From Eudoraea sp. (lineage in GTDB: Bacteria; Bacteroidota; Bacteroidia; Flavobacteriales; Flavobacteriaceae), in the NCBI GenBank assembly GCA_013042925.1, contig JABDPH010000360.1, positions 1 through 8,348 of the forward strand: a stretch of 8,348 nucleotides of DNA. Reading direction: 5' to 3'. Both the position numbers and the translations under genes were made by a program. The notes under the pieces are model-generated. The model was not told the DNA's origin. It ran no database searches and worked only from the letters and a program-made list of their open reading frames with translations. Within the stretch, counting starts at the first letter, position 1. Each line of letters starts with the position of its first letter. Shown piece by piece: positions 1-6,980 of the stretch.

Positions 1-1002
1 ATGGGTATTCTCTTCATGGCTATAGGTAAAACAACCCAGTCGCTCAAAACGCATTTCTTTTACCCATTCCTTCATGGTCAAAAAATCTTCCTCTGTTTCA
101 CCGGGGTAACCAACAATAAGGGTCGTCCTGATTGCCATTTCGGGTACCATCTGCCTAAAATCCTGAAGCAGGCGGGTAGTTTTGGCTTTGGTTGTTCCCC
201 TGCGCATACTCTTTAGGATAGGGTCGGAAATATGCTGGAGTGGTATGTCAATATAATTGCAGATTTTTGGCTCTTCTTTCATAAGCTCCAGAACATCCAT
301 AGGAAAACCTGTTGGAAAGGCATAATGGAGGCGAATCCATTCTATACCTTCTACTTTGGAGAGTTCTTTTAACAATTGCGCCAGGTTCCTTTTTTTGTAC
401 AGATCCAGGCCGTAATAGGTTAGGTCCTGGGCAATAAGGATAAGCTCTTTTACTCCTTTAGTCGCCAATTTTTCTGTTTCTGCAACCAACTCTTCAATGG
501 GCTTACTTCTGTGCTTACCACGCATTAGGGGTATCGCACAAAAAGAACAAGGCCTGTCACATCCTTCGGCGATCTTTAGATAGGCATAATTTTTTGGAGT
601 GGTTGTAAGGCGTTCTCCAATTAATTCGTGCTTATAATCTGCTCCCAGAGCCTTTAATAAATTAGGCAAATCACTGGTCCCAAAATATTCATCAACATCA
701 GGAATTTCCTTTTCCAGATCGGGTTTATAGCGCTCACTCAGACATCCTGTCACAAAAACCTTATCTACCGCACCAGACTGCTTTTTATCTACATATTCCA
801 AAATGGTATTTACACTTTCCTCTTTGGCATTTGCAATAAAGCCACAGGTATTTATAACTACAATATTGCCTTCCTCCTCATGTACTACTGCCTTATCATT
901 TGCCTTGAGTTGTCCCATGAGAACTTCAGAGTCATAGACATTTTTGGAACATCCAAGGGTTACGACATTTATTCTATTTTTCTTTACCGACTTTGTTCGC
1001 AT
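1..1002 (-). CDS. rimO: Ribosomal protein S12 methylthiotransferase RimO (3' end cut off by window edge)
   Basis: RimO is a cytoplasmic radical-SAM enzyme with two iron-sulfur clusters. It adds a methylthio group to a conserved aspartate of ribosomal protein S12. The frame is open from ATG at 1002-1000 to the left edge, giving 334 codons. The N-terminal MTTase domain has its three cluster cysteines at Cys18 (TLGCSKN), Cys53 (INTCGF) and Cys87 (VTGCLSER). The radical-SAM motif CDRPCSFC gives Cys148, Cys152 and Cys155. The visible part ends at YSHEENTH, a conserved RimO stretch. Family members are about 430-440 residues, so roughly 100 residues, including the RNA-binding TRAM domain, are outside the window. 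The cysteine spacing and the GCSKN...DSE motif favour RimO over its tRNA-modifying relative MiaB. The leader is short and A-rich, with no Shine-Dalgarno sequence. The gene is divergent from the serine hydrolase gene at 1128. Confidence 0.96.
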   Translation of the reverse strand, partial: MRTKSVKKNRINVVTLGCSKNVYDSEVLMGQLKANDKAVVHEEEGNIVVINTCGFIANAKEESVNTILEYVDKKQSGAVDKVFVTGCLSERYKPDLEKEIPDVDEYFGTSDLPNLLKALGADYKHELIGERLTTTPKNYAYLKIAEGCDRPCSFCAIPLMRGKHRSKPIEELVAETEKLATKGVKELILIAQDLTYYGLDLYKKRNLAQLLKELSKVEGIEWIRLHYAFPTGFPMDVLELMKEEPKICNYIDIPLQHISDPILKSMRRGTTKAKTTRLLQDFRQMVPEMAIRTTLIVGYPGETEEDFLTMKEWVKEMRFERLGCFTYSHEENTH

Positions 1003-1127
1003 GGATTTTCTTTAGCCGTGCAAAAATACAATACAATAGAAGAAGAGCCGCATATTAACAAGAATTCTTCCATTTCTGCGTTAAACTTTTAGTCGTTTTG
1101 CCGGTCTAATTAAAATCTAAAAACCAA
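1003..1127. other. Divergent intergenic region between rimO and the serine hydrolase gene
   Basis: These 125 bases must hold the start signals of two divergent genes. The minus-strand -7 box for rimO is at 1021-1028. A perfect 10-base palindrome, AAGAATTCTT, lies at 1060-1069 near the middle and could be an operator or chance. No clear TAnnTTTG box was found on the plus strand for the serine hydrolase gene. Its start is preceded by an A-rich stretch (about 1108-1127), typical of Bacteroidota initiation sites without a Shine-Dalgarno sequence. Confidence 0.5.
1021..1028 (-). promoter_or_regulatory. Possible rimO promoter -7 box
   Basis: On the minus strand this reads TATTTTTG, an exact match to the Bacteroidota -7 consensus TAnnTTTG. 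It would start transcription about 12-15 bases before the rimO ATG. No TTG is present at the usual 19-21 base spacing upstream, so only half of a promoter is seen. In AT-rich DNA such a match could be chance. Confidence 0.4.
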
Positions 1128-2243
1128 ATGAAACCACAAGTACATGGATTCCTTTCAATTATACTTATCCTGGGCTGTTTGGCCTGTGAAAATAATTCTG
1201 ATGATCTGGCAGATACACTTATAGAAGAACCGGATTCAGATCAGAACCCGGATTCTTCTTTGTATTTTCCTGGGACTACGACCGACGAATGGCAAATTAT
1301 AAGTCCGCAAGCCCTGGGTTGGAACGCCAATGCAATACAAGATTTGATTGATTTCCTTGAGGAAAAGGACACTAAGGCGTTTGTCATTTTAAAGGATGGT
1401 AAAATTGCTATGGAAGAATATTTTGGAACTTTTAAACAGGATAGTCTTTGGTATTGGGCATCGGCAGGTAAAACCCTTACCGCATTCACAGTCGGTATTG
1501 CGTTAGAAAAGCAATTGCTTGACCTGAATGATAAAACTTCCGATTACCTTGGTCAGGGCTGGACTTCAGCTCCACCAGAAAAAGAAGATTTGATCACTAT
1601 AAAGAATCAATTAACAATGACGAGTGGATTGAAGGATATGGCATTTGACTGTGTTACCCCGGATTGCCTGGAATATGAAGGAGATGCGAACAGCCGATGG
1701 GCCTATCACAACGGACCCTATACTTTATTAGAAGGTGTTGTGAGTGAAGCCGCAGGTACTTCATTTAGTGCTTTTTTCAACTCAAATTTGAGAGATCGAA
1801 TTGGCATGGAAGGGTTTTGGCTATCTACCAATGGATTGAATAATGTATATTTTAGTACCGCCAGAAGTATGGCCAGATTTGGACTGCTAAATTTAAATAA
1901 TGGCATGTGGAATGAAACGACCATTTTGGGAGATATGGAATATATCTCTGAAATGAAAAATACTTCCCAGGAGTTAAACAAGTCTTATGGCTACTTATGG
2001 TGGCTTAATGGAAAAGAGAGCTATATGGCCCCTTCTTTGCAATTGGTATTTAATGGATCCCTCATACCAAATGCACCAGCAGACACTTATGCCGGACTGG
2101 GTAAAAATGATCAAAAATTATATGTAGTTCCGAGTAAAGGTTTGGTTATAGTGCGAATGGGGGAAGATGCAGCTGAAAATTTATTAGGTCCCTCAAGTTT
2201 TGATAACGCCCTTTGGGAAAAGCTTGGTAACCTTATAAATTAG
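1128..2243 (+). CDS. Lipoprotein serine hydrolase, beta-lactamase / class C penicillin-binding fold
   Basis: This 371-residue protein belongs to the serine beta-lactamase-like superfamily (PF00144-type), which includes esterases, D-amino-acid peptidases and class C beta-lactamases. The N-terminus (MKPQ...LILGCLACENNSDD) is a lipoprotein signal. Cys17 (ILGC) fits the lipobox best, but Cys20, followed by the acidic ENNSDD, is also possible. A low-complexity acidic linker spans about residues 21-45. The catalytic domain follows. Its S-x-x-K motif is Ser112-Ala-Gly-Lys115, and the second motif is Tyr193-His-Asn195. The third motif (KTG or HxG in relatives) is probably around Gly323-Leu-Gly325 in a YAGLGKNDQ stretch, before the conserved LYVVPSKGLVIVRMG strand. 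It is the only plus-strand gene in the window and probably monocistronic. The substrate cannot be inferred; a periplasmic or surface esterase or peptidase is more likely than an antibiotic-resistance enzyme. Confidence 0.9.
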   Translation: MKPQVHGFLSIILILGCLACENNSDDLADTLIEEPDSDQNPDSSLYFPGTTTDEWQIISPQALGWNANAIQDLIDFLEEKDTKAFVILKDGKIAMEEYFGTFKQDSLWYWASAGKTLTAFTVGIALEKQLLDLNDKTSDYLGQGWTSAPPEKEDLITIKNQLTMTSGLKDMAFDCVTPDCLEYEGDANSRWAYHNGPYTLLEGVVSEAAGTSFSAFFNSNLRDRIGMEGFWLSTNGLNNVYFSTARSMARFGLLNLNNGMWNETTILGDMEYISEMKNTSQELNKSYGYLWWLNGKESYMAPSLQLVFNGSLIPNAPADTYAGLGKNDQKLYVVPSKGLVIVRMGEDAAENLLGPSSFDNALWEKLGNLIN

Positions 2244-2285
2244 TATTCGTAAACCTGTATTAAAGTTATTTTCTTTGCTGCTCTG
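2244..2285. other. Short convergent intergenic gap
   Basis: This 42-base gap separates the stop codons of the convergent serine hydrolase and DUF481 genes. I see no GC-rich hairpin followed by a T-run on either strand. Transcription from either side may therefore read into the neighbour or end by another mechanism. Confidence 0.5.
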
Positions 2286-3329
2286 TTAATTAATTGAATA
2301 GGTTAGTTGTAGATTTATTCCGTAGTCTTCATTCGAGAGTGAACTTACCGGAGGGTTGCTATCATAAGTGTAGTAAAAATTAAACCCAACTTTAAAGTTG
2401 TTATTAATAATGCTTATGTTTGGATTCAGATTAAAATTCACTCTGTCTCTGCTATCCCCTGTAAAATAAGGTATGTAAGTTATATTCGTTTTCAATGAAA
2501 TTTTAGGACTTGTGTATTTAAAAATATCGTAGGCAATTTGGATTGCTCCTGCAACATCTTCTTGAGACGCACTATTGGGATCAAATGATCTTTCAGTAAT
2601 ACCGGTCAATGCCGCTGCCACATAAAATCTGCTCCAGGTATTGTTCGCAATATCCTTGATTGCTCCTAAACTCAGATTGTATCTTTCCTTTATCCCCAAT
2701 TGCAAATTCTGACTCCTCCCCAGACCTACCAATGAAGACCACTTATCTTTAAACAAATGCTGATAACTTATATTAACTTCTGAGTTATTGGTAATCAAGC
2801 TATCATTCTGATAAGACAAATTTAAAATCCAGTCCGTAAGAAATGTAGTTTTCTTATTCCGGAAATCCAGATTTCCAGAGAAGGCAATGGTAGTTAAGGC
2901 GCTACTTTTTGAAAAATTACCCCCCAAACTTATATTCCCGGAAAATCTCTGCCAAAAGTTACCTTTTATTGGATGTATTTCAACAATATTATCAATTAAT
3001 ATAGATACTTTCTGACCATCTTCTGTAATGATAACTTCTCCTGCACTTTCAGAAGCTTCAAATGAAGAATAATAAAGGCGACCATTTTTCAATAAAATCT
3101 CAAACTGCTTATGTGAAATAATCGTACTAACAAAAGGTTCCTCAACACTGATAGTTCCCATCCCATCCATTTTCCAAGAACTAATACCATAATCCATTTT
3201 TTTGAAATCTCCCTTGAGTATATTTCCGTTTTTATGAACTATAGTATCCGTTTTTTGAGAGAAACAGTTTATTTGCGAAAAGATCATCACGATTAAAAAT
3301 AGTATTATATGTATCGTAGTGTTCTTCAA
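2286..3329 (-). CDS. DUF481 family outer-membrane-type beta-barrel protein
   Basis: The protein is 347 residues long. It starts with a Sec signal peptide (about residues 1-25, hydrophobic IIHLF-type core, cleavage probably near CFSQ|KTD). There is no proper lipobox before Cys22. Residues about 27-120 form a small beta-rich region opening DTIVHKNGNILKGD, typical of Bacteroidota DUF481 proteins. The rest (about 125-347) consists of alternating amphipathic beta-strands such as SGNISLGGNFS and FKVGFNFYYTYDSN, suggesting a barrel in the outer membrane. Family members (YdiY type) are linked by name to salt induction, but the function is unknown. The start codon appears to be TTG (3329-3327). An in-frame TAA lies four codons upstream, and the first internal ATG (residue 15) would destroy the signal peptide. 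The gene lies 79 bp after the amidase gene on the same strand and could be cotranscribed with it. Confidence 0.8.
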   Translation of the reverse strand: MKNTTIHIILFLIVMIFSQINCFSQKTDTIVHKNGNILKGDFKKMDYGISSWKMDGMGTISVEEPFVSTIISHKQFEILLKNGRLYYSSFEASESAGEVIITEDGQKVSILIDNIVEIHPIKGNFWQRFSGNISLGGNFSKSSALTTIAFSGNLDFRNKKTTFLTDWILNLSYQNDSLITNNSEVNISYQHLFKDKWSSLVGLGRSQNLQLGIKERYNLSLGAIKDIANNTWSRFYVAAALTGITERSFDPNSASQEDVAGAIQIAYDIFKYTSPKISLKTNITYIPYFTGDSRDRVNFNLNPNISIINNNFKVGFNFYYTYDSNPPVSSLSNEDYGINLQLTYSIN

Positions 3330-3409
3330 ATTTTGATTTTATAATATCATTTATTAAGTGTAGAAGACGAGGTTAAAATTCTATATGAAAAGATAAGTAT
3401 TTGTTGGGG

Positions 3410-5071
3410 TTATTTATAGGTCGCAGGCGGTTTTCTTATTTTAGTGCTCTTCTCAAAAGCCCTTCCTAATTTGAATAAGCTTGTCTCCTGAAATTGCTTT
3501 GAAATAAAGGTGAGGCTTATAGGTTCCCCGGTTTCTTTGTATCCCATGGGCACAGTTAATGCCGGATATTTTGCCACTGCCGCATAACCCGCATGGAAAT
3601 TGTTTATAGATAAGATAGCATCGAGTTGGTGCTGATCCATAGGGGTATCAAAAAATAATCGTCCGTTTTCCTCCAATCTGTTTTTAATGAGCTGCAATTC
3701 GTCTAATGAGGTTGAATCTTTAAGAATACCATCAAAAATGGATTGCCCGTATGGTATGCGCACCAGTGAATCGGCTAGATTATACTCTACAATCTCATTA
3801 AGAGTGCGCATAGGTATATCTTCTTTGTTATGAACATGAGCATCGAGATATTCAGGAAGATCATTTTTCATATCAATATTAAGAAGCGTTAAAAACCCAT
3901 CCATGGATACTTCTGGTGCGGTAAACTCTATTATTTCAGCCCCCAGGTCTCTCAATTTATTAGCCGTGTTCAAATAAATAGAATCCGTTTCAAGCAGATC
4001 TTTAAAAACACCTAAACGTTTTCCTTTCAGGCTTCCTGAATCCTTAACAGCCCCAACAAAGTCCTCCGTGGTACTAACAGACTTTTTATCAGCTGCATCC
4101 TTGCCGGTCATTGCAGATAATAAGATTGCATTATCCACAACATTCTTAGTCATTGGCCCGGGAGTATCTAGCGTACTGGAAATTGGCACAATACCTGTTC
4201 TGCTTAAAAGTCCAATAGTTGGTTTTAATCCAACCACGGAATTCTGACTTGATGGCGAAAGAATAGATCCCGAAGTCTCTGTGCCTACGGCCGCCACTGC
4301 GTAGTTCGCAGCAACTGCAGTTCCGCTCCCTGCGCTAGAGCCACCTGTTTCAAAAACTCGCCTGCCATACGGATTGAGTGTTTGACCACCAATGGCGCTA
4401 TATCCCAAAGGACACCCATTACACATATAATACGCCCATTCACTAAGATTGACTTTACCCAATATCAAAGCTTTGTTTTTCTTCAATTGCTTAACAATAA
4501 AAGCATCATTAGTTTCATTCTCTTTAAGCGCAATTGCCCCGGCAGTCGTATTCATACCTTCCGCACCAATATTGTCTTTAAGAAGAATAGGCATACCAAA
4601 AATTGGATGTCGGTCATCTGATGTTAACTTATCGAGCTCCCTGGCTTCATCCACCACATTCTCATTTAGCGCTATTATGGTATGTAAAGTAGTTTTGCTT
4701 TCGAGTTCAAATCGATAAATTCTATAGAGAAAAAAGCGAACTAATTTTTCGTAATTAAATTTCCCGTCTTTAATGTGCCCTTGAATGGTGGGAATATCCT
4801 GTTCCAGTATCAAGGGTTTTAATTGTTCATATTCTGCCTCGGACATTTCTACTACTTCGTGATACAGCGGCCGGAATATCTCATTCTTGTCTGATACACT
4901 GGACTGTATGAGTTTGTATTGCATCCGTGATTTCTCGTGCTCTTGATTTGCTGCTACTTCAGAGGAGTCATTGTAGGCCTTCCAAAGTACAACGGAGGAA
5001 TAATCTTTTTCCTTAGTTTCCTTGCAGGAAATAATTGCCAAAAAGGCAAGTAAGAAAATTTTCTTTTTCAT
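3410..5071 (-). CDS. Amidase signature family enzyme, predicted lipoprotein
   Basis: The protein is 553 residues from ATG 5071-5069. A TTG 10 codons upstream would also be in frame. The ATG is preferred because it begins directly with the lipoprotein signal MKKKIFLLAFLAIISC (lipid-modified Cys16) and overlaps the upstream stop codon as ATGA. An N-terminal helical region (about 20-145) precedes the amidase signature domain. The catalytic lysine is Lys165 (PILLKDN). The glycine/serine loop GGSSAGSG is at 243-250, with Ser245 the likely cis-serine. The probable nucleophile is Ser269 in GTETSGSI. Together these form the Ser-cisSer-Lys triad of amide hydrolases. Export shows it is not the GatA subunit, which is cytoplasmic. 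The natural amide is unknown. Relatives mostly carry Asp where this protein has Ser267 (GTETDGSI). It is the third member of the overlapping ftsY-DUF2911-amidase unit. Confidence 0.9.
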   Translation of the reverse strand: MKKKIFLLAFLAIISCKETKEKDYSSVVLWKAYNDSSEVAANQEHEKSRMQYKLIQSSVSDKNEIFRPLYHEVVEMSEAEYEQLKPLILEQDIPTIQGHIKDGKFNYEKLVRFFLYRIYRFELESKTTLHTIIALNENVVDEARELDKLTSDDRHPIFGMPILLKDNIGAEGMNTTAGAIALKENETNDAFIVKQLKKNKALILGKVNLSEWAYYMCNGCPLGYSAIGGQTLNPYGRRVFETGGSSAGSGTAVAANYAVAAVGTETSGSILSPSSQNSVVGLKPTIGLLSRTGIVPISSTLDTPGPMTKNVVDNAILLSAMTGKDAADKKSVSTTEDFVGAVKDSGSLKGKRLGVFKDLLETDSIYLNTANKLRDLGAEIIEFTAPEVSMDGFLTLLNIDMKNDLPEYLDAHVHNKEDIPMRTLNEIVEYNLADSLVRIPYGQSIFDGILKDSTSLDELQLIKNRLEENGRLFFDTPMDQHQLDAILSINNFHAGYAAVAKYPALTVPMGYKETGEPISLTFISKQFQETSLFKLGRAFEKSTKIRKPPATYK

Positions 5072-5931
5072 TGTTTTGATTTTAATTGTTTCTCCCTCCA
5101 AAGAGAGATGTTTTGCTCATTCATGCGAACAAATTCATCTTTATCTTCTTTTTGGGCTAATTCCAGTGATTTTTGTGCAGAAATAATGGCACTAGCATAA
5201 TCTTCCAAAGCAGCTTCAACCAAAGACTTAACCCTGTAAAAATAATAGGTTTCCCCTCCAATTTCAATAGCCTTATTTAAATATAGCAAGGCTTGCGTGT
5301 ATAATTTCCCTTGCTCCTGCAGATAGCGCGCGGCCTCATAATAGGTTTGCGCAGTGGGGTTTTCCTTTATTCCTGTTGCAATCTCCTCCATCATTTTCCT
5401 ATCTGTATCTACTGCGATTGGAATGGTTATACGAGTATTTTCCCAAATCCATAACATATTGCATGAATTGTGATCAATTTCATCAAAAGTAATAAGGAAG
5501 TTTTCCTGATAATCAGAATTATTCAAAGGATTGATCCGAATCCTGAAGGCATCTTCGGCAGGGTTGTATGCTTTCCTTCCATCACCCCAATGTTCAGTAT
5601 TTTTATGAAAAACTACCTCCCAATAATCTTCATATGGGAAGGCATAAAGAGCATATATGCCCTGGGGCAAATAATTACCCATTACAGATACATCGAAATC
5701 TACAGTAAATTTGGTAGACTCATTTGCGCCTACACGCCAAATGCGTCCATAAGGCACAAGGCCGCCAAATATTTTTCTGCCTTTAGCTCCGGGTCTGGAA
5801 TAAGTCACTGTTATTTTCGCAAGACCAACATCCTGCTCAACCTTTGAAAATGGGCTAGCCTTAGGGATCTCAATTTGGGCAGCAAGTGCTGTTGAGCATA
5901 AAATAAAAAGTATGAAGTTTAGGGCTTTCAA
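5068..5931 (-). CDS. Secreted DUF2911 protein with C-terminal TPR region
   Basis: The protein is 287 residues. It has a Sec signal peptide (MKALNFILFILCSTALAAQ, cleavage about residue 18-19). A DUF2911 domain follows (about 22-173). Its signature is unmistakable: SRPGAKGRKIFGG at 45-57 and LVPYGRIWRVGANE at 58-71. Residues about 190-262 are helical with TPR-like spacing (AARYLQEQGKLYTQALLYLN, then a second pair ending in ASAIISAQKSLELA). The molecular function of DUF2911 is not known to me; TPRs suggest a protein partner in the periplasm. The start is apparently TTG (5931-5929): the preceding codon is an in-frame TAA, and the next ATG is at residue 84, inside the domain. This TTG overlaps the ftsY TGA stop as TTGA. 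The gene's own stop overlaps the amidase start as ATGA, so translation is probably coupled on both sides. Confidence 0.88.
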   Translation of the reverse strand: MKALNFILFILCSTALAAQIEIPKASPFSKVEQDVGLAKITVTYSRPGAKGRKIFGGLVPYGRIWRVGANESTKFTVDFDVSVMGNYLPQGIYALYAFPYEDYWEVVFHKNTEHWGDGRKAYNPAEDAFRIRINPLNNSDYQENFLITFDEIDHNSCNMLWIWENTRITIPIAVDTDRKMMEEIATGIKENPTAQTYYEAARYLQEQGKLYTQALLYLNKAIEIGGETYYFYRVKSLVEAALEDYASAIISAQKSLELAQKEDKDEFVRMNEQNISLWREKQLKSKQ

Positions 5932-6890
5932 TTAGTGATACTAAAGAATGAATCCACAAATTCAAATTTATTGAAAACCTGAAGATCCTCAATTCCTTCA
6001 CCAACGCCTATATATTTAACCGGAATCTGAAACTGATCTGAAATACCTATTACTACGCCCCCTTTGGCTGTACCATCTAATTTTGTCACAGCTAATGACG
6101 TTACCTCTGTAGCCCTGGTAAATTCCTTGGCCTGCTCAAATGCGTTTTGCCCGGTAGATCCGTCAAGTACCAAAAGTACTTCATGTGGGGCATCATCGAT
6201 AACTTTTTGCATAACTCGCTTAACCTTACCAAGCTCATTCATTAAGTTTACCTTATTATGCAATCTGCCCGCAGTATCAATTAAAACAACATCTGCGCCC
6301 TGGGTAACTGCAGAACTTAATGTGTCAAAGGCTACTGAGGCAGGGTCACTGCCCATTTTTTGTTTTACTAAAGGGACATCCACACGATCTGCCCAAACCT
6401 GAAGCTGATCTATTGCAGCCGCTCTAAAGGTATCTGCAGCTCCTATTACAACCTGCAAGCCTTGCTTTTTAAACTGATAGGCAAGTTTTCCAATTGTAGT
6501 TGTTTTACCTACCCCGTTTACACCAACCACCATAATAACATATGGACCTTTACTGTCGGGTATACTGAATTCTTCCTCTTCACCAACATTAGTTTCTGAT
6601 AAAAGGCCTGCGATCTCTTCCCGGAGAATTCCGTTCAGCTCATCAGTACCCATGTATTTATCTCTGGAAACCCTTTCTTCTATTCGTTCAATGATCTTAA
6701 GAGTGGTAGTCACACCTACATCGGAGGTCACTAAGACTTCCTCCAGGTTATCTAAAACATCATCATCTACTTTAGACTTGCCGGCTACAGCCTTGCTCAG
6801 TTTGGATAAAAAACTGGTTTTGGTTTTCTCCAAACCTTTATCCAGTGTTTCTTTTTTCTGTGAGGAAAATATTTTTTTAAATAAGCTCAT
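5928..6890 (-). CDS. ftsY: Signal recognition particle receptor FtsY
   Basis: FtsY is the SRP receptor GTPase that docks ribosome-nascent chain complexes at the inner membrane for cotranslational insertion. From ATG 6890-6888 it has 320 residues. A short basic N-terminus (MSLFKKIFSSQKKE) stands in for the long acidic A domain of E. coli. The N domain helices cover about 20-100 and the G domain 115-320. G-domain motifs are GVNGVGKT (123-130), DTFRAAA (153-159), DTAGRL (205-210), TKLDGTAKGG (269-278) and a closing GVGEGIEDL (295-303). All look intact. An ATG 18 codons upstream (6944) is rejected as the start. It lies within the terminator hairpin of the previous operon, upstream of the likely transcription start, and would add a non-homologous hydrophobic stretch. 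Closely related flavobacterial proteins, as I recall them, begin with MS-F-KKIF. It heads the unit with the DUF2911 and amidase genes. Confidence 0.97.
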   Translation of the reverse strand: MSLFKKIFSSQKKETLDKGLEKTKTSFLSKLSKAVAGKSKVDDDVLDNLEEVLVTSDVGVTTTLKIIERIEERVSRDKYMGTDELNGILREEIAGLLSETNVGEEEEFSIPDSKGPYVIMVVGVNGVGKTTTIGKLAYQFKKQGLQVVIGAADTFRAAAIDQLQVWADRVDVPLVKQKMGSDPASVAFDTLSSAVTQGADVVLIDTAGRLHNKVNLMNELGKVKRVMQKVIDDAPHEVLLVLDGSTGQNAFEQAKEFTRATEVTSLAVTKLDGTAKGGVVIGISDQFQIPVKYIGVGEGIEDLQVFNKFEFVDSFFSITN

Positions 6891-6912
6891 AGCACCGTTA
6901 AAAGTCGTTGAG

Positions 6913-6944
6913 CAAATATATGAAATTAAAAAAGCCGCTCTCAA
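6913..6944 (-). promoter_or_regulatory. Predicted ftsY promoter (Bacteroidota type)
   Basis: On the minus strand a TTG (6944-6942) is followed by 21 bases and then TATATTTG (6920-6913), an exact TAnnTTTG -7 box. Transcription would start near 6906, giving a leader of about 15-18 bases before the ftsY ATG. The TTG lies in the loop/stem of the upstream terminator, so the two signals overlap. The spacing is at the upper end of the usual range. Confidence 0.6.
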
Positions 6945-6955
6945 TAGAAAGCGGC
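6928..6955 (-). terminator. Intrinsic terminator of the rpmB-rpmG-DUF4295 operon
   Basis: On the minus strand the arms GCCGCTTTC (6955-6947) and GAGAGCGGC (6942-6934) pair as eight base pairs with one mismatch around the four-base loop TATT. A run of six T follows (6933-6928). This is a classic rho-independent terminator. It lies 25 bp past the stop codon of the DUF4295 gene and before ftsY. Confidence 0.87.
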
Positions 6956-6980
6956 CTTGAATAGAATTTTAGTTAGTTTG

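Noticed and set aside
880..1092. 70-codon plus-strand frame across the rimO start
   Set aside because: Mostly antisense to the conserved N-terminus of rimO, with no recognisable features or upstream signals.
1128..2243. An antibiotic-resistance beta-lactamase
   Set aside because: The SxxK and YxN motifs are shared by many esterases and peptidases, and the third motif is not that of a clear beta-lactamase.
3388..3395. Minus-strand TATCTTTT before the DUF481 gene as a -7 box
   Set aside because: One mismatch to TAnnTTTG at the last base and no TTG at the right spacing; not strong enough to call a promoter.
5072..5101. TTG start for the amidase 10 codons upstream
   Set aside because: It would put a charged stretch before the lipoprotein signal. 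The ATG at 5071 starts the signal directly and gives the usual ATGA overlap.
5470..5847. 125-codon plus-strand frame antisense to the DUF2911 gene
   Set aside because: Its translation shows no family features and it lies wholly opposite a well-supported gene; it is a shadow frame. The same applies to plus-strand frames opposite ftsY (6064-6402, 6652-6960) and the amidase (4382-4718).
6891..6944. Upstream ATG at 6944 as the ftsY start, adding 18 residues
   Set aside because: It lies inside the preceding terminator hairpin and before the likely transcription start, and the extra hydrophobic residues do not match the family. ATG at 6890 gives the typical MS-F-KKIF start.
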